A DNA stretch of 64,000 nucleotides from Heterobilharzia americana (taxonomy: Eukaryota; Platyhelminthes; Trematoda; Strigeidida; Schistosomatidae): contig OX104129.1 in NCBI GenBank assembly GCA_944470555.2, positions 83,350,820-83,414,819 on the forward strand. Reading direction: 5' to 3'. Shown piece after piece: positions 1-11,150 of the stretch (its first letter is position 1; each line of letters begins with the position of its first letter). Position numbers and translations under genes: made by a program. Under the pieces are notes generated by a model. That model worked only from the letters and a program-made list of their open reading frames with translations, had not been told where the DNA came from and did no database searches.

Positions 1-97
1 AGATCTCAGAGGACAGAGTGGAATGGAGACGTGCTAGTGAAGTGGTATGTTTCACTAGGAACCCAAGTGACAAATAATAATAATCATAATCATAATG
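1..97 (+). mobile_element. RTE non-LTR retrotransposon, 3' terminus only
   Basis: The window opens inside the last bases of an RTE copy. The end resembles the 3' end of the long copy at 7795-11136: the AGATCTCAGAG region, then GTTTCACTAGGAACCCAAG and an AAT/AATCAT-rich tail. The rest of the copy lies upstream of the window. No coding capacity is present here. Confidence 0.8.
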
Positions 98-404
98 AAC
101 AGACTATACACTTTAGGATTATTCGCTATTTGGCCTCCTCACCTTTGGATATCTTACCAAGATAATTGGATTCATTAAATGTTGATATCAGTATGATGGC
201 TAATAGTGTTCAAGTTACTCGCTTTCCAGATTGTTTCATTTATGTTTACCTGAAAAAACTTGTCATTTTGTTTACTTTGAGCGACTTTAAAGCATTTACC
301 TCAAGTTAGTGGTAAAGCAGCAGAAGAGGAGTAATGTTTTGTACTGTCTAAGAATCCATATCTCTAATTCTTTGAATTGCACATTCAACTGAAAATAATC
401 AACT
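98..404. other. AT-rich spacer, nothing recognised
   Basis: Low-complexity AT-rich sequence between two RTE copies. I see no coding region, repeat or RNA signature in it. Confidence 0.5.
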
Positions 405-1808
405 AAACCTTCGTTTCTCTAACGTCTGCGATTTCGAAATGCAGAAGATAAACCAGCACAGGCAAGGATGCTCAACGAGAAGAGGAACTGAGTACAATGT
501 ATAAAACACTACACTGGACAAAGAAGTGAAGAAGAGTGCATGCACGCAAAGACAAAAGACACTTCTACGAGACACTGGCAAGTGAAGCAGAACAGGCTGC
601 AGCCTGGTGAGAGAGACCTGATGACATTGTATCAAATAACCAGGTTGCAATCTGAGAGGGAAGAGACCAACACAGATGAAACCAATAAAAGATGAAGAAG
701 GAAATTTAATTACGGAAGAAGAGAAACAGAGGAAACGATGGGCCGACCACTTCAAAAGCTCTTGAATCAACCACCACCACCACCTGCACTTCGTCCACAA
801 ATACCACATACAGCCCAGCCACACAACTACAAGTGAACATAAATCCTCCAACAAAAATGGAAGTCCTGAACACCATAAAGCTACTGAAATGCGTGAAAGC
901 CGATGATGACTTGTGCCTGATGTCACATAAACTTGGAGATGTACAGGCGAAAACTAACAAGTTGACAGAAGAGGTGAGGCAGCGAAGACGGGACTTCAGG
1001 TGAATATAGAGAAGACAGAGGTGATGAAGTTACCGCACCAACAACAACAACAAACTCCAGTCACCATCAACGGAGAAACTTAAAGGAAGTAACCTACTTC
1101 ACCTATCTAGGCAGGCAGCATCGTTTCAACTACAGGCAGCACAGGCACATACGAGGATGTCAAAGCCAGTCAGAATCGGAAAAGCAGCAAGACAGGCGTT
1201 GATTAGCCTGAAACCAATGTGGATATCTTCTGCACTGCACTCAGCCAGCAGAGAGCGTGAACAACATCCGGATTTTCAACATCAACACCAGTCAAGTCAG
1301 TGCTTCTGTGTGATGGTTCAGAGACTTGGCGCGTCACGAAAGGGATTTCCAATAAACTACAGACATTCATCAACAACTGCCACCCACGCTGGCTCGTTAT
1401 TGACACTGAAGATCAGATGGATTGCCAGAATAGTGGGAATGAGCAAGAAGGAGCTGTGGGAACGAACCAACCAAGAACCTATCACTCAACAAAAATGCAG
1501 TGGAAGGAAGTGGAGATGGATTGGGCATGCACTGAGAAAGCCGACTGGGGACATCACGCATCAGGTCAGGCCGCTGAGTCGAATTCCCATGGGTAGTGAC
1601 GAGTTATGTGTCCGTGGTGAGGGTGACATGGAGGAGATCATGTGAGGAGGAAATGAGAGGTTGTTGGCTGTTGTGGAGTTAGGTTGAAAATATTTCAGAG
1701 AAGAGAGTGAAATGGAGATGTGCTAGTGAAGTGGTGTGTTCCATTAGGAACCTAAGGGACTAATAATAATAAACCTTCGTTTCTCTAACATCTGCGATTT
1801 TGAAATGC
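405..1808 (+). mobile_element. 5'-truncated, internally deleted RTE copy with 38-bp target site duplication
   Basis: The element body is 443-1770. It aligns with 9137-9600 of the long copy (end of the endonuclease region, then the start of the RT). Near 900 it jumps directly to the RT FADD region and runs on to the 3' end and TAATAATAAT tail. The deletion removes RT motifs A and B, so no RT can be made. The C-terminal zone is recognisable (trp-rich WRWIGHALR, residues read around 1510-1540) but shifts frame. The flanks 405-442 and 1771-1808 are a 38-bp direct repeat with two mismatches, read as the target site duplication. Confidence 0.85.
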
Positions 1809-2811
1809 TATATGATTTGTACTTGGATGTCAGAAAACAACTTGTTTCCAAATCTTATCACTTCTCACTCTGAGGAAGTAGATGGATGATACAAACACAA
1901 CTGATTGGTAATCTTTGGTATTCAGTCTGCATTCGTTTCTGCAGACAATCGCATCAACCAATCTGTTTACTAAAAGCAGAAAAGTTTAGGAAGTGAACGA
2001 AATTTCTCTCAAACAAGTTTTAACACCTGCTTAGAAGGTAACACAGATGATGTTTTAGAAGAAGTATGCAGAAAAATAACATGGATAAAGTTGTTACAAG
2101 ACAAACACAAACACAAGTGCACATTGGTGCTCCGGAGTTGGTCTTTAAAGACACATTGGCTAACAATAGAGAGTGAAGTGGTCGATCGCGTTCAAAACTT
2201 CATGTATCTAGGGAATCGGATCACTACTGGTGGCTCAGTGACCGACTAAATCTCTGTACGGATACAAAAGTCTTGGCTGGCTTTTGCTCACTAACGCCAT
2301 CTGTGGCACCGCCGCGATATCTGATTGTCTGTCTATAAAGGGTCGAGTGTACTGTGCTGCAGTCCGCTCTGTACTATTGTATGGCTGTGATACACGGGCA
2401 TCAACGGTGAGAGACATGAGAAAGTTTCAAGTGTTTGATCACCATTGCCTTGATAGCATAGTTCATATTTCATGGCGTCACCACATGAGTGACGCAGATG
2501 TGAGGTGTTGAGTTTTAGGGTGGAGAGATGGACTAGTTCACATAGTTGTGAATCTCCGTCAACTGAGATAGTTCGGGGTTATGTTACACATGCCTGGTCA
2601 CTGTGTGCCTTGTAGCGTAACGTTAGCTGACATATGTTAAGCGTAGAAAAAGGCCAGCAGCTGTCAGACTTAAACATGGCATCAGTGGATGAAGAGTGTT
2701 ACTGTTCGTTTGAGCCATCCATGCAGGGCGATGCAAACTATCTGATCGGGGTCTGCGGGACAAGAAAACCAATGGTTGGAGATTTTAGGTGATGACATGT
2801 CTCAGAATCAA
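1809..2811 (+). mobile_element. Second non-LTR retrotransposon family, RT C-terminal fragment
   Basis: Around 2284-2511 a 75-residue open frame carries LSIKGRVYCAAVRSVLLYGC followed by FDHHCLDSI. This is the RT C-terminal signature widely seen in trematode non-LTR elements (recalled, not searched). Downstream, 2520-2800 continues as frame-broken C-terminal and 3' sequence. There is no RT catalytic core. The block 1709-2811 is repeated in inverse orientation at 14292-15393, including about 60 bp of the adjoining RTE tail. Confidence 0.7.
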
Positions 2812-3530
2812 TGTCGGTAGTGTAGATGCACACACATGTTAACCGCTACACTTTATCTCATCGTTTTCTCCTGCCTCCTTTCCATCTTTTACTATTTTCT
2901 GCTTCCACTTCTTTTGACCTGTTTTTTTCCTCTTCATCTTCGATCTCATTGCCGCCTTGTTACTTGTGTTGGTGATATGAGATATGGCAACTTGGACCGT
3001 TTTGCAGTAATCCCTACTCCTACGTTGATCTTCATGATAGCAGTCAGTGCACTTTTGTTTCGTGACAGTTAATGATTCGACCTGAATCTCCAGATCTAGG
3101 TAGATAGGGCAGATTTCTAGCAGATGAGCCATCGACTGGATATTGAATGTCTAAGCTAATGAGTCACATCTCCACAATCGGTTAGTTATGTTTCTCTTAC
3201 GATCTACGTTACACGTCCTGAAATAATTCTGAGTTATCGATAGATGGAAGTACGTTATCTACTTATTTCAAATTGACCAAGTTACGCGCTTCTAGATGAG
3301 AAACAAATGTTAAATCTTGTTTCAAATGACAGATAATTTTGTTGGCTGAAGTTACTATTTGAAAATTTCGTAACATGACAACGATATAATTGGAAACTGA
3401 ACTGTGATCATGCACAGCATAGTGACAAGAATGAGCAGCAAATTATTTAAGAAGTGAACAGTATCAAAACAGAAAAGTCGAAAGAAAGAAAGAAAGAAAG
3501 GGAGGGGTAGAGGAGATTTAAAAGACTGAA
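2812..3530. other. Unassigned sequence
   Basis: Open frames of 78 and 97 codons overlap on opposite strands at 2836-3132 and match nothing I recognise. They are likely chance. The rest is AT-rich, with a short GAAA repeat near 3481-3500. Confidence 0.4.
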
Positions 3531-3532
3531 AA

Positions 3533-4570
3533 CTAAGACGATGAGAGGAGATTGGGTCGAACAATCTTCTCGTGCTCATGAAGTTCAGGTTTCTTTATAT
3601 GGATGGCAAACTCTTTGACGATGCAGTGAATACGAAGACATACAACCTTAGGGAGGTTTCTTTTCACCTCATAAATGATGTTGAGTGAGGAGATTCTTGA
3701 GATAGGATGATTAGTGTTCACGATATGTTCAATTATAGCACTCCTTATCACTCCATTATTACCTCTTTGTAACCACACGGGATAGTGCTCTTCAACCCTT
3801 CTGAATAACAATCATATCGAAAGATCTATGTATGTGGCTCCACAGGAACAGGTGAATCGATATATGCACATAGAAGTGGTCAGATGTGAAAGTTTCTCCT
3901 TTCAGCTTTTGCAAATCTCTGGGTGACAAGATAACACTAGTCTGAGAGTTGGTGCAATGAATGTTCTCCTTAGAGCGTTTGATATCCTCCTTCATAGACT
4001 GTCAGCAGCAGAATCACCTTCGAAGTTTACATTCATATAGAGTGTCTCTTTTGGCAAGGTGGTAAGATTCTCTTTACGAAGTTTCGGCTTAGTATGTTTG
4101 TCTATGAAGCGTGGTGAGAATTCCTTTTCAATCAGGATGTTATTCAGATCGGAAATATCTTCTTCTAACCCATCGCGACTGCAGATTCGTCTAATGCGAG
4201 TGGGAAGAAAAATGATCAGATAGGGACCCAGCTACTAAAGTTCCTCAGTTTACCATTCTATATTGATTTTCTGTGAATTGATCTACTTTACATTCCATCA
4301 GCTCTACATCAAGAAAGTGATTTTTTCAATCAACTTTTGACGCCAACAGTGAATGTAGTTGCAGAATGGCAGTTACTGAATATTTCTAGAACATGATTCA
4401 AATCATACTGATGATCATGGATAATGAAAGTATCGTCCATTCACCTTTTGTACAGTTGAAAACCTTCAATCATTAATTTCAAGGGTCCGTTCTCCAAGCC
4501 AGTGATAAAGCAGCCTGCTGGTATTCGACCTAGTGGGAATCCCATGATGATTTAATAATTCCCATTGTAA
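3533..4570 (-). pseudogene. Penelope-like element fragment, RT to GIY-YIG endonuclease, broken
   Basis: Read on the minus strand, 4560-4400 gives MGFPLGRIPAGCFITGLENG and then an M/V-DDTFIIH motif, the PLE RT motif B'/C zone around the catalytic DD. Lower coordinates hold the linker. 3995-3533 holds a GIY-YIG-type domain: FYVHISIHLFLWSHIHRSF, then after a frameshift near 3800, RVEEHYPVWLQRG and IIEHIVNTNHP. It ends in KEFAIHIKKPEL. Several stops and a frameshift make it a pseudogene. PLEs encode an RT fused to a GIY-YIG nuclease and insert by target-primed reverse transcription. The N-terminal half is missing. Confidence 0.75.
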
Positions 4571-4605
4571 CATCAAGAACAAGATATTCAGCTAGGAGAC
4601 TCTTT

Positions 4606-4745
4606 TCAACGAATTCATTTTCAAGCTGTACAATTGTATACATATGATATTTGAAAAAATTACATCCCGTGAGGAAAACTAAACACTATATGAGGATGAT
4701 GATGACAATAATAATAGAGCGGATGATGATACAGGCATTTATGAT
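4606..4745. repeat. Inverted repeat, left arm (partner 5640-5866)
   Basis: This stretch (TTTTCAACGAATTCATTTTC to the ATTTATGATTA area) reappears as its reverse complement at 5640-5866. The left arm has only three GAT units where the right arm has about thirty ATC units. It lies at the upstream edge of the minus-strand PLE at 3533-4570, so it may be a PLE terminal repeat. PLEs are known to carry inverted as well as direct terminal repeats. Confidence 0.7.
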
Positions 4746-5039
4746 TATAATAACAATTGAATTGCGAATGATAACAAATAGATTATGTAATATATGGAAT
4801 GGTACATAGAGAGTATATAACTCAGAAGGGGGTGAAAAAAATTGTTGAAAATGGTAAATCAATTAAGTATTATGTAATGGTATCAGACAAATTGGACAAG
4901 ATGAAGTCAATATTTTCTAAATGGATTAAGACAATTAAGTGAAACAACACCGGAAACTAATCAAAGTGGTTATTATAATGACAATGATAATGATAAAGGA
5001 AGGATACAAAGGTTAAATTAACAAAGTGGGAGGGAGGTG

Positions 5040-5580
5040 GGAAAATTTTATGGCCATGACAAAGACAGTGACTTCACATACTTCTTTTGTACACACAGAT
5101 CAGGTCTTAGTTCATGAATAGCTAGAGCCTCCGCTGTTTTAAGGAGTTGGAAACGAAGAGAACGCGGGAGGTTTGGGCGAATTTGATAAATAATTTCAAA
5201 GGCATCGTCTGGATTTGTTGTGTGATGGAAGTCAATCAAATGTACTAGAATCGAACTTCCAACAGACTTTCTTTCACCTTTATAAAACCAAGCAGGAACA
5301 TATTCTCGTATACATGTAGAAAGCATTCTGTGGCTACGGACGATGTACCTTGCTTCACAACAGCAGGTGAACTGGTAGATGCACATAGAGGTGGCCAAAC
5401 GAGGAAGCTTGCCTTTAACGCAGGTGGAGAATAGGTTGCGGCTGGTAAAAGTCAACTGAAGTTGTGCTGCGAAGAAAGTCCTATTGATTGATTGATCTGG
5501 TAAGACGATTCTTCAGTACATCCGATGCTAGGTCACCTTTAAACTCTAGGCTCATAAACAATCTTTTGTTTGAGACCGAG
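5040..5580 (-). pseudogene. Penelope-like element, GIY-YIG endonuclease fragment
   Basis: The minus-strand frame 5455-5048 (135 residues) carries FSTCVKGKLPRLATSMCIYQ, then CCCEARYIVRSH where an intact PLE nuclease has an RYIGRT-like motif, then REYVPAWFYKGERK, LVHLIDFHHTTNPDDAFEI and ALAIHELRPDLCVQKKYVKS. The order and spacing fit the PLE GIY-YIG domain and its C-terminal tail. The glycine of the YIG triplet reads as valine, so the nuclease is probably dead. The upstream region (5461-5570) carries a conserved PLE linker in a broken frame. It lies between the two arms of the 4606-4745 / 5640-5866 inverted repeat. Confidence 0.8.
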
Positions 5581-5639
5581 TGGATGACCGGTTTAGTGTT
5601 TCTTTCCCGCATATTTTTATCAATAAAACGGCCACAGTA

Positions 5640-5679
5640 ATCACAAATGCCTATGTCATCATCCGCTCTATTATTACTG

Positions 5680-5773
<94 letters not shown>

Positions 5774-5866
5774 ATAGTGTTTAGTTTTCCTCAAGAAATA
5801 TAATTTTTTCAAATATCATATATATACGATTGTACAGCTTGAAAATGAATTCGTTGAAAAGAGTCT
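5640..5866. repeat. Inverted repeat, right arm (partner 4606-4745)
   Basis: Reverse complement of 4606-4745, with the ATC tract greatly expanded. The flanking sequence matches the left arm well on both sides of the tract (CGCTCTATTATTACTGTC before it, CATATAGTGTTTAGTTTTCC after it). Confidence 0.7.
5681..5773. repeat. (ATC)n microsatellite, about 30 units
   Basis: An uninterrupted run of ATC trinucleotides. An open frame across it reads poly-isoleucine and is not a gene. Confidence 0.98.
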
Positions 5867-5880
5867 CTTCCCTGAATCCC

Positions 5881-6327
5881 ATGATGATCCCATCTTCCTG
5901 TCTATAGATCACGTCGTTAAATGTGAACTGAACGTTCCACGTGCATTTAAGTAACAGTTCCCTGAGACGAGGGGAGGGGGTCGAATTTACGATTCACTCG
6001 AAATTATTTTTGTGCTTAATTACTGTCATATTGTCGAAATACTTTCATCTCTTTCCGTCAAGGCTTCATATCATATAGGATGATTAAATGGTAAGAAAAA
6101 CTTTATTGTAGATCTTCTTATCCCATGTGTAAGTTGGCGTGCCATTTACTACAGGTGAAACAGGAAAGATTTCATACTTTACTAGGAATTAAAACAAACT
6201 GTGAAGGTGAGTGAAGCAAGATAGAGGGATTCAAAAACTTTAGTGAATACCATAAGCCATAAGAAACAACAAATAACGTGGTTACAGCTGAAAGAAATTT
6301 TTCTTTTCGATGAAGTCCGCTTGCTAC
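5881..6327. other. AT-rich spacer, nothing recognised
   Basis: No open frame or repeat that I can assign. Short overlapping minus-strand frames at 6172-6400 cross the edge of the large inverted duplication and look like chance. Confidence 0.45.
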
Positions 6328-6344
6328 TATATACAGCAATCGAT

Positions 6345-7191
6345 TTCGAGTAAACAATGGATGAATATTGCAGACCTAATTCTTCCCTGTCTTTTAACAT
6401 TATCCCTTTTACTTGTCATTTGGGTTCCCAGTGGAACATAGGGATTCAGTGGCACCTCACCATTTCAATAAATTCCATACAGTCATCGCAACATAGCTCC
6501 AGTACTGAACAATACTGACCAAAAATACATACACTTATAGCTGTGGAGAATAAAAGTTTGTAAAGTAGAATTACTGGTCAATAGGAGAAACTTAACAACT
6601 ATATAAAGTTAAGAAATCTTGGTAGTATGCCGAAAAATAATGATGATGATAATAATAATAAAAGTAGTGACGAAATGAGGCATTTTTCAGGGAACACAGA
6701 AAATTCTGAAGGAAAATCCACACGAATGAAGGCAACGGGAAAACTGGACGTAATTCAGGAAAGAGAGAAAAGAATCCTTAAAGCTTACAGAATATCAAAC
6801 ACTTACCATCTTCATTCTCAACTACAAATCTTCTCTAATCTGTCATGACCAATGTGCCAGTAGGTCGTGAAACGCTGTTAAATGCATATGCATATTTTAG
6901 CCTACCGAGTAAGTGAAACTGAATACTGTTGACTAAGCCTATTAAAAACTGGTTTCAGACTGATCTAGCTTATTCAGCATCATAATAATTCTCTCATTTT
7001 CACCACAGAAGTGTATATCTCACTGAGAGTGAATATGTTGTCTTGCGGATACTGGCAGTGATCTCAAAGTAACTGAAATAATCAGAGTGATTTCTAGACT
7101 GGTTACTGAATGCAAAACAATAACAGTGAATCAAATGCAGCATGTGGAGTGGAATCATCCCACTGTCCCTGTCCCTGTCCCTGTCCAAACC
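6345..7191. other. Unassigned sequence inside the inverted duplication
   Basis: A 73-codon open frame at 6627-6848 (recurring identically in the other arm at 23116-23361) is lysine- and asparagine-rich and matches nothing I know. A short hexamer minisatellite (CTGTCC about four times) lies near 7161-7185. I see no element ends. Confidence 0.4.
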
Positions 7192-7780
7192 AAGCAAAAT
7201 ATCAAGCGACATTATCCTGGAGAGATGAAAACATACTCTGGATTCAAAATTAACATCTGAATAGTCTGACTGGATGGCTTCACGAAAGTCAAATCACATG
7301 CGTATTAAATTTCAACACCACGCCACGCCACGCTAAGCATCATCATAGAATGCAGCATAGAATGGCAGTCAACTCTCTACCTCAACTTCTTCCACTTTCA
7401 AACGACCCTCGATACCATCGATAGCGTTGAGGAGTAATTTGCCAGGCAGCTGCTTCAACACTACGGTTTAAGTGCCACTAATCTTCATCAACTTCATTCA
7501 ACAGCTATGTGCTATGCTACATGAGGAGGCTCCACACCAAACGATTCACAGTGAAAGCAAAGCTAGGTGATGCCTCCGAAGTGAAGACAGGAGGGAGTAT
7601 GACCAGGATGTCGCCTACTATCATCACCGATGATCTTCCTCATTGCCGTCAACTCGACTCGACTCAACTCGGCTGGACTCAAGTGGGTCATGTGACAGAA
7701 AACTGTGAGGAGCTGTGAGGACATGAGCATACGCTGACTGGACCGATGAAAAGACACCAGAGGAAGATTTGCATTTCGCC

Positions 7781-7794
7781 AACGATGATGATCT
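7781..7794 (+). repeat. Target site duplication, 5' copy
   Basis: AACGATGATGATCT occurs here and at 11137-11150, flanking the RTE exactly. The other arm has it once (22170-22183, reverse complement). Confidence 0.95.
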
Positions 7795-7993
7795 AACCTC
7801 GCCTGGTTAACTAGTTTACTAGTTACTAGCCGGTCCTAAGCCCCCGTAAAGAGGGAAGGTTGGGCATAGGGCTAGCAAACCCTACCCCGTAAAACAAATC
7901 TAACCGCTAAACAAACTTCAAAGCACAAACAAAATATAAAAAATGAAAACAAACTTATTCCCCGCTGGAATCGGAGAGGCGAAATGACGCCAG

Positions 7994-8840
7994 TTGGTGA
8001 AAGCCTACGGGAAGCCAATTGGCCGATGTGTCTTCTCTCCCTCGATGAAAGCGAAAGTAAACGTGGGGACATGGAATGTCCGCACGATGTTTGAACCCAG
8101 TAAGGCAGCCCAGATTGCAAGGGAGATGAGAAGGTATAACATCGAAGTGCTTGGGATTTTCGAAAGCAGACGCAATGGGAGTGGACTCTCCAAACTGTCA
8201 ACTGGAGAATCAATAATCTACTCCGATATTGTCACCCAGACGACAACCACGAGCACACTGAGTTATGGAGTGGCTATCATGATGTCCCCAACAACATCGA
8301 AGGCTCTCATGCAGTGGGAACCAATCTCCTCCTGCAGGATCATGACAGCAAGATTCAACTCAAAAGGAAGGAAGGTCACAATCATACAATGTTATGCACC
8401 TACAAATAATGCAGATGAAGAGAAAAAGGAGGATTTCTACAGACAACTTCAATCAACACTGGACAAGACCACACTGCAGTTGGCGATATCAAAATTCTAA
8501 TGGGTGGGGCGACATGAATACGAAACTGGGAGGGGACAACACGAGAAGAGAACTAACCATGGGTCGGGAGGCGCTAGGTGAAATGAATGAGAATGGAGAA
8601 TTGCTTGCAGAATTCTGTGCATTCAACGAATTGGTGATTGGAGGCTAGGCAGTGTGTTCAAGTACAAGGATATCCACAAAGCGACACGGATTTCATCAGA
8701 CACAAGGACACATTAAAAATCAAATCGATTTTATCTCAATCTCGAGAAAATGGAGACGCAGTCTACTTAACACAAGGTCAAGAAGAGGAGCAGATGTAGG
8801 TTCACACCACTCACACCACTATCTAGTGCAAGAAACCTTC
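7994..8840 (+). pseudogene. RTE APE-type endonuclease domain, frameshifted
   Basis: The first frame (7994-8500, 168 residues) carries KVNVGTWNVRTM, EVLGIFESR with the catalytic glutamate, YGVAIMMS and TIIQCYAPTNNADE, typical of the AP endonuclease fold in RTE elements. A frameshift near 8490 moves the reading into a second frame with GDMNTKLGGDN (the GD-N motif) up to a stop at 8648. A further shift gives NQIDFISISRKWRRS and GADVGSHHSHHYLV at about 8652-8830. There the expected SDH catalytic triad reads S-H-H, apparently through a small CAC-rich duplication. The domain normally nicks target DNA for target-primed reverse transcription; this copy should be inactive. Confidence 0.85.
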
Positions 8841-9364
8841 CAAATCAAGTTGAAAGCCTTCAAGGAAGCTGGTGATAGACCTCAATTCAAGTACAACACT
8901 CGGAAACTGAAGGATGAAACTACAAAGGAGATCTTTAAGGCAGCCATCAAAACAAAGTGGGAGACATCGAGGAACATCCCTGAAGAAACCTGCGTGGAAG
9001 AACACTGGAAGTCTTTGAAAGCTATGTGGAAAGAAACCTGCACAACAGTATTAGGAAGGAAGAAGAAACAGACAAGACAAGGAATGGATCTCGACGGATA
9101 CCTGGAAGCTGATAGAGGAGAGGAGGATGGTGAAGCAGAAGATAAACCAGCACAGGCAAGGATGCTCAACGACAAGAGGAACTGAGCAAAATGTATAAAA
9201 CACTTTACAAAGAAGTGAAGAAGAGTGCATGCACGCAAAGACAAAAGACACTTCTACGAAACACTGGCAAGGGAAGCAGAACAGGCTGCAGCCTGGTGAG
9301 AGAGACCTGATGACATTGTATCAAATAACCAGGTTGCAATCTGAGAGGGAAGAGACCAACACAG

Positions 9365-9937
9365 ATGAAATCAATAAAAGATGAAGAAGGAAATTTAATT
9401 ACGGAAGAAGAGAAACAGAGGAAACGATGGGCCGACCACTTCAAGAAGCTCTTGAATCAACCACCACCACCACCTGCACTTCGTCCAGAAATACCACCTT
9501 CAGCCGCTGAATTGCAAGTGAACATTAATCCCCCAACGAAAATGGAAGTCCTGAACGCCATAAAGCTACTGAAATGCGGGAAAGCAGCAGGACCAGATGG
9601 AATACCGCCAGAAGCACTGAGAACAGATGCAGAGACAACAGCGGACATGCTCACACCACACGACTATTGCAGAAGGTGTGGAAGGAAGAGAAGCTACCTG
9701 GCTGGTGATTGGAAGAAGGGTTACCTTGTCAAACTGGCGAAGAAGGGAGACCTCAGTGTTCGAAGAAGTGATGCGGAATCACTCTCCTGTCCACCCAGAG
9801 CAAGCAAAATATTAGGCCGCATCATCCTGGAGAGGCTTAAAGACGCACTGGATTCAAAACTGCGACCGGAACAGGCAGGCTTCAGGAAGTACAAATCATG
9901 TGCAGACCAAATTGCAACGCTGCACTACGCATCATAA
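9365..9937 (+). pseudogene. RTE reverse transcriptase, N-terminal part
   Basis: A 190-residue frame. It opens with a linker (MKSIKDEEGNLITEEEKQRK) and a PPPPPAL proline run. Then come LKCGKAAGPDGIPPEAL (RT motif 1), DWKKGYLVKLAKKGDLS (motif 2) and LRPEQAGFRKYKSCADQI. The NWRGI-type stretch after motif 2 is replaced by a locally shifted frame (RRSDAESLSCPP). A further frameshift near 9925 separates it from the catalytic part at 9898-11061. The ATG is simply the first in this frame; in the intact element the protein would run on from the endonuclease. Confidence 0.85.
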
Positions 9938-11061
9938 TAGAACAGAGCATAGAATGGCAATCAGCTGTCTACCTCAACTTCATCGACTTTGGGAAGGCCT
10001 TTGACAGCGTCGAACGAGAAGTAATTTGGAAACTGCTTCAATACTACGGAGTACCGCAAACCTTTATCCGCCTCATTCAACAACTATATGAAGATGCCAC
10101 ATGCCAAGTAATCCACAATGGGAAGCTCAGTGATGCCTTTGAAGTGAAGACAGGAGTGAAACAAGGTTGCCTACTATCTCCCATGATATTCCTTATTGTG
10201 GTGGACTGGATCATGCAGCAAACAGTGGGGAGCGAGAAGAGGGGGATACACTGGACGACGGAAAAGAACCTAGAAGACTTGGATTTCGCCGATGACTTAT
10301 GCCTTATGTCACACAAACTTGAAGATGTACAGGCAAAAACAAACAAGTTGATAGAAGAGGCAGCTAAGACGGGACTTCAGGTGAATATAGAGAAGACAGA
10401 AGTGATGAAGATACCGCACCACCACCATCAACAACAACAACAACAAACTCCAATCACCGTCAACGGGAGAAACTTGAAGGAAGTAACCTCCTTCACTTAT
10501 CTAGAAAGCACTGTTTCAACTACAGGCGGGACGGACGAGGATGTCAAAGTCAGAATCGGAAAAGCAAGACAGGCCTTCATTAGCCTGAAACCAGTGTGGA
10601 GATCTTCTCCACTCAGCATGCGGAACAAGATACGGATTTTCAACACCAACGTCAAGTCAGTGCTCTTGTATGGCTCAGAGACTTGGCGCGTCACGAAAGG
10701 TATTTCCAATAAACTACAGACATTCATCAACAACTGCTTACGCTCGCTGCTGAAGATCAGATGGCCAGAAAGAATAAGCAACAAGGAACTCTGGGAACGA
10801 ACCAACCAAGAACCTATCACGCAGCAAATATGCAGGAGGAAGTGGAGATGGATGGGCCATGCACTGAGAAGGCCGACGGAGGACATCACGCGTCAGGCCA
10901 GGCACTTGAGTGGAATCCCCATGAGAAGTGACGAGTTGTGTGTCCGTGGTGAGGGTGACATGGAGGAGGTCGTGCGAGGAGGAAATGAGAGCTATTGGGC
11001 TGTCGTGGAACCAGGTTCAAAAGATCTCAGAGAACAGAGGTCACTGGAGACGTGCTACTGA
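9898..11061 (+). pseudogene. RTE reverse transcriptase, catalytic core and C-terminal domain
   Basis: This 387-residue frame is the longest in the window. It holds FIDFGKAFDS at residues 28-37 (motif A, catalytic Asp), GVKQGCLLSP at 86-95 (motif B) and LDFADDLCLMSH from 128 (motif C, FADD). Next come a His/Gln-rich spacer PHHHHQQQQQQTP near 176-188, FTYLESTVSTTGGTDEDVKV, LLYGSETWRVTKGISNKLQ and WRWMGHALRRP. All RT catalytic residues are present, but the upstream frame is broken, so it cannot make the full polyprotein. The reaction is RNA-templated DNA synthesis from a nicked target. It stops 75 bp before the AAT-rich tail. Confidence 0.9.
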
Positions 11062-11136
11062 AGCCCTATGTTCCACTAGGAACCCAAGGGACTAATAATA
11101 ACAATAATAATGATAATAATAATAATAATAATAATA

Positions 11137-11150
11137 AACGATGATGATCT
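11137..11150 (+). repeat. Target site duplication, 3' copy
   Basis: Second AACGATGATGATCT, immediately after the AAT-rich RTE tail. Confidence 0.95.

Larger units (their letters stand above)
7795..11136 (+). mobile_element. Near full-length RTE-clade non-LTR retrotransposon
   Basis: A 3342-bp element defined on both sides by a perfect 14-bp target duplication and by an empty site in the inverted partner arm. It begins AACCTCGCCTGGTTAACTAG, has about 200 bp before the endonuclease frame, then an APE endonuclease, a reverse transcriptase and a C-terminal region, and ends GGAACCCAAGGGAC plus an AAT-rich tail. This architecture and the microsatellite-type tail fit the RTE clade. A start like this one recurs at 58519. 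Several frameshifts and a damaged endonuclease motif make it non-autonomous now. It was probably inserted either in trans or before these mutations accumulated. Confidence 0.93.

Noticed and set aside
399..926. 175-codon minus-strand frame
   Set aside because: It is the antisense of RTE coding sequence. Similar shadows occur at 8882-9444.
2836..3132. Hydrophobic and basic frames on opposite strands
   Set aside because: Overlapping frames of similar length on both strands, with T-rich composition and no motif. More likely chance.
5580..5777. 65-codon open frame rich in isoleucine
   Set aside because: It is a translation of the (ATC)n microsatellite.
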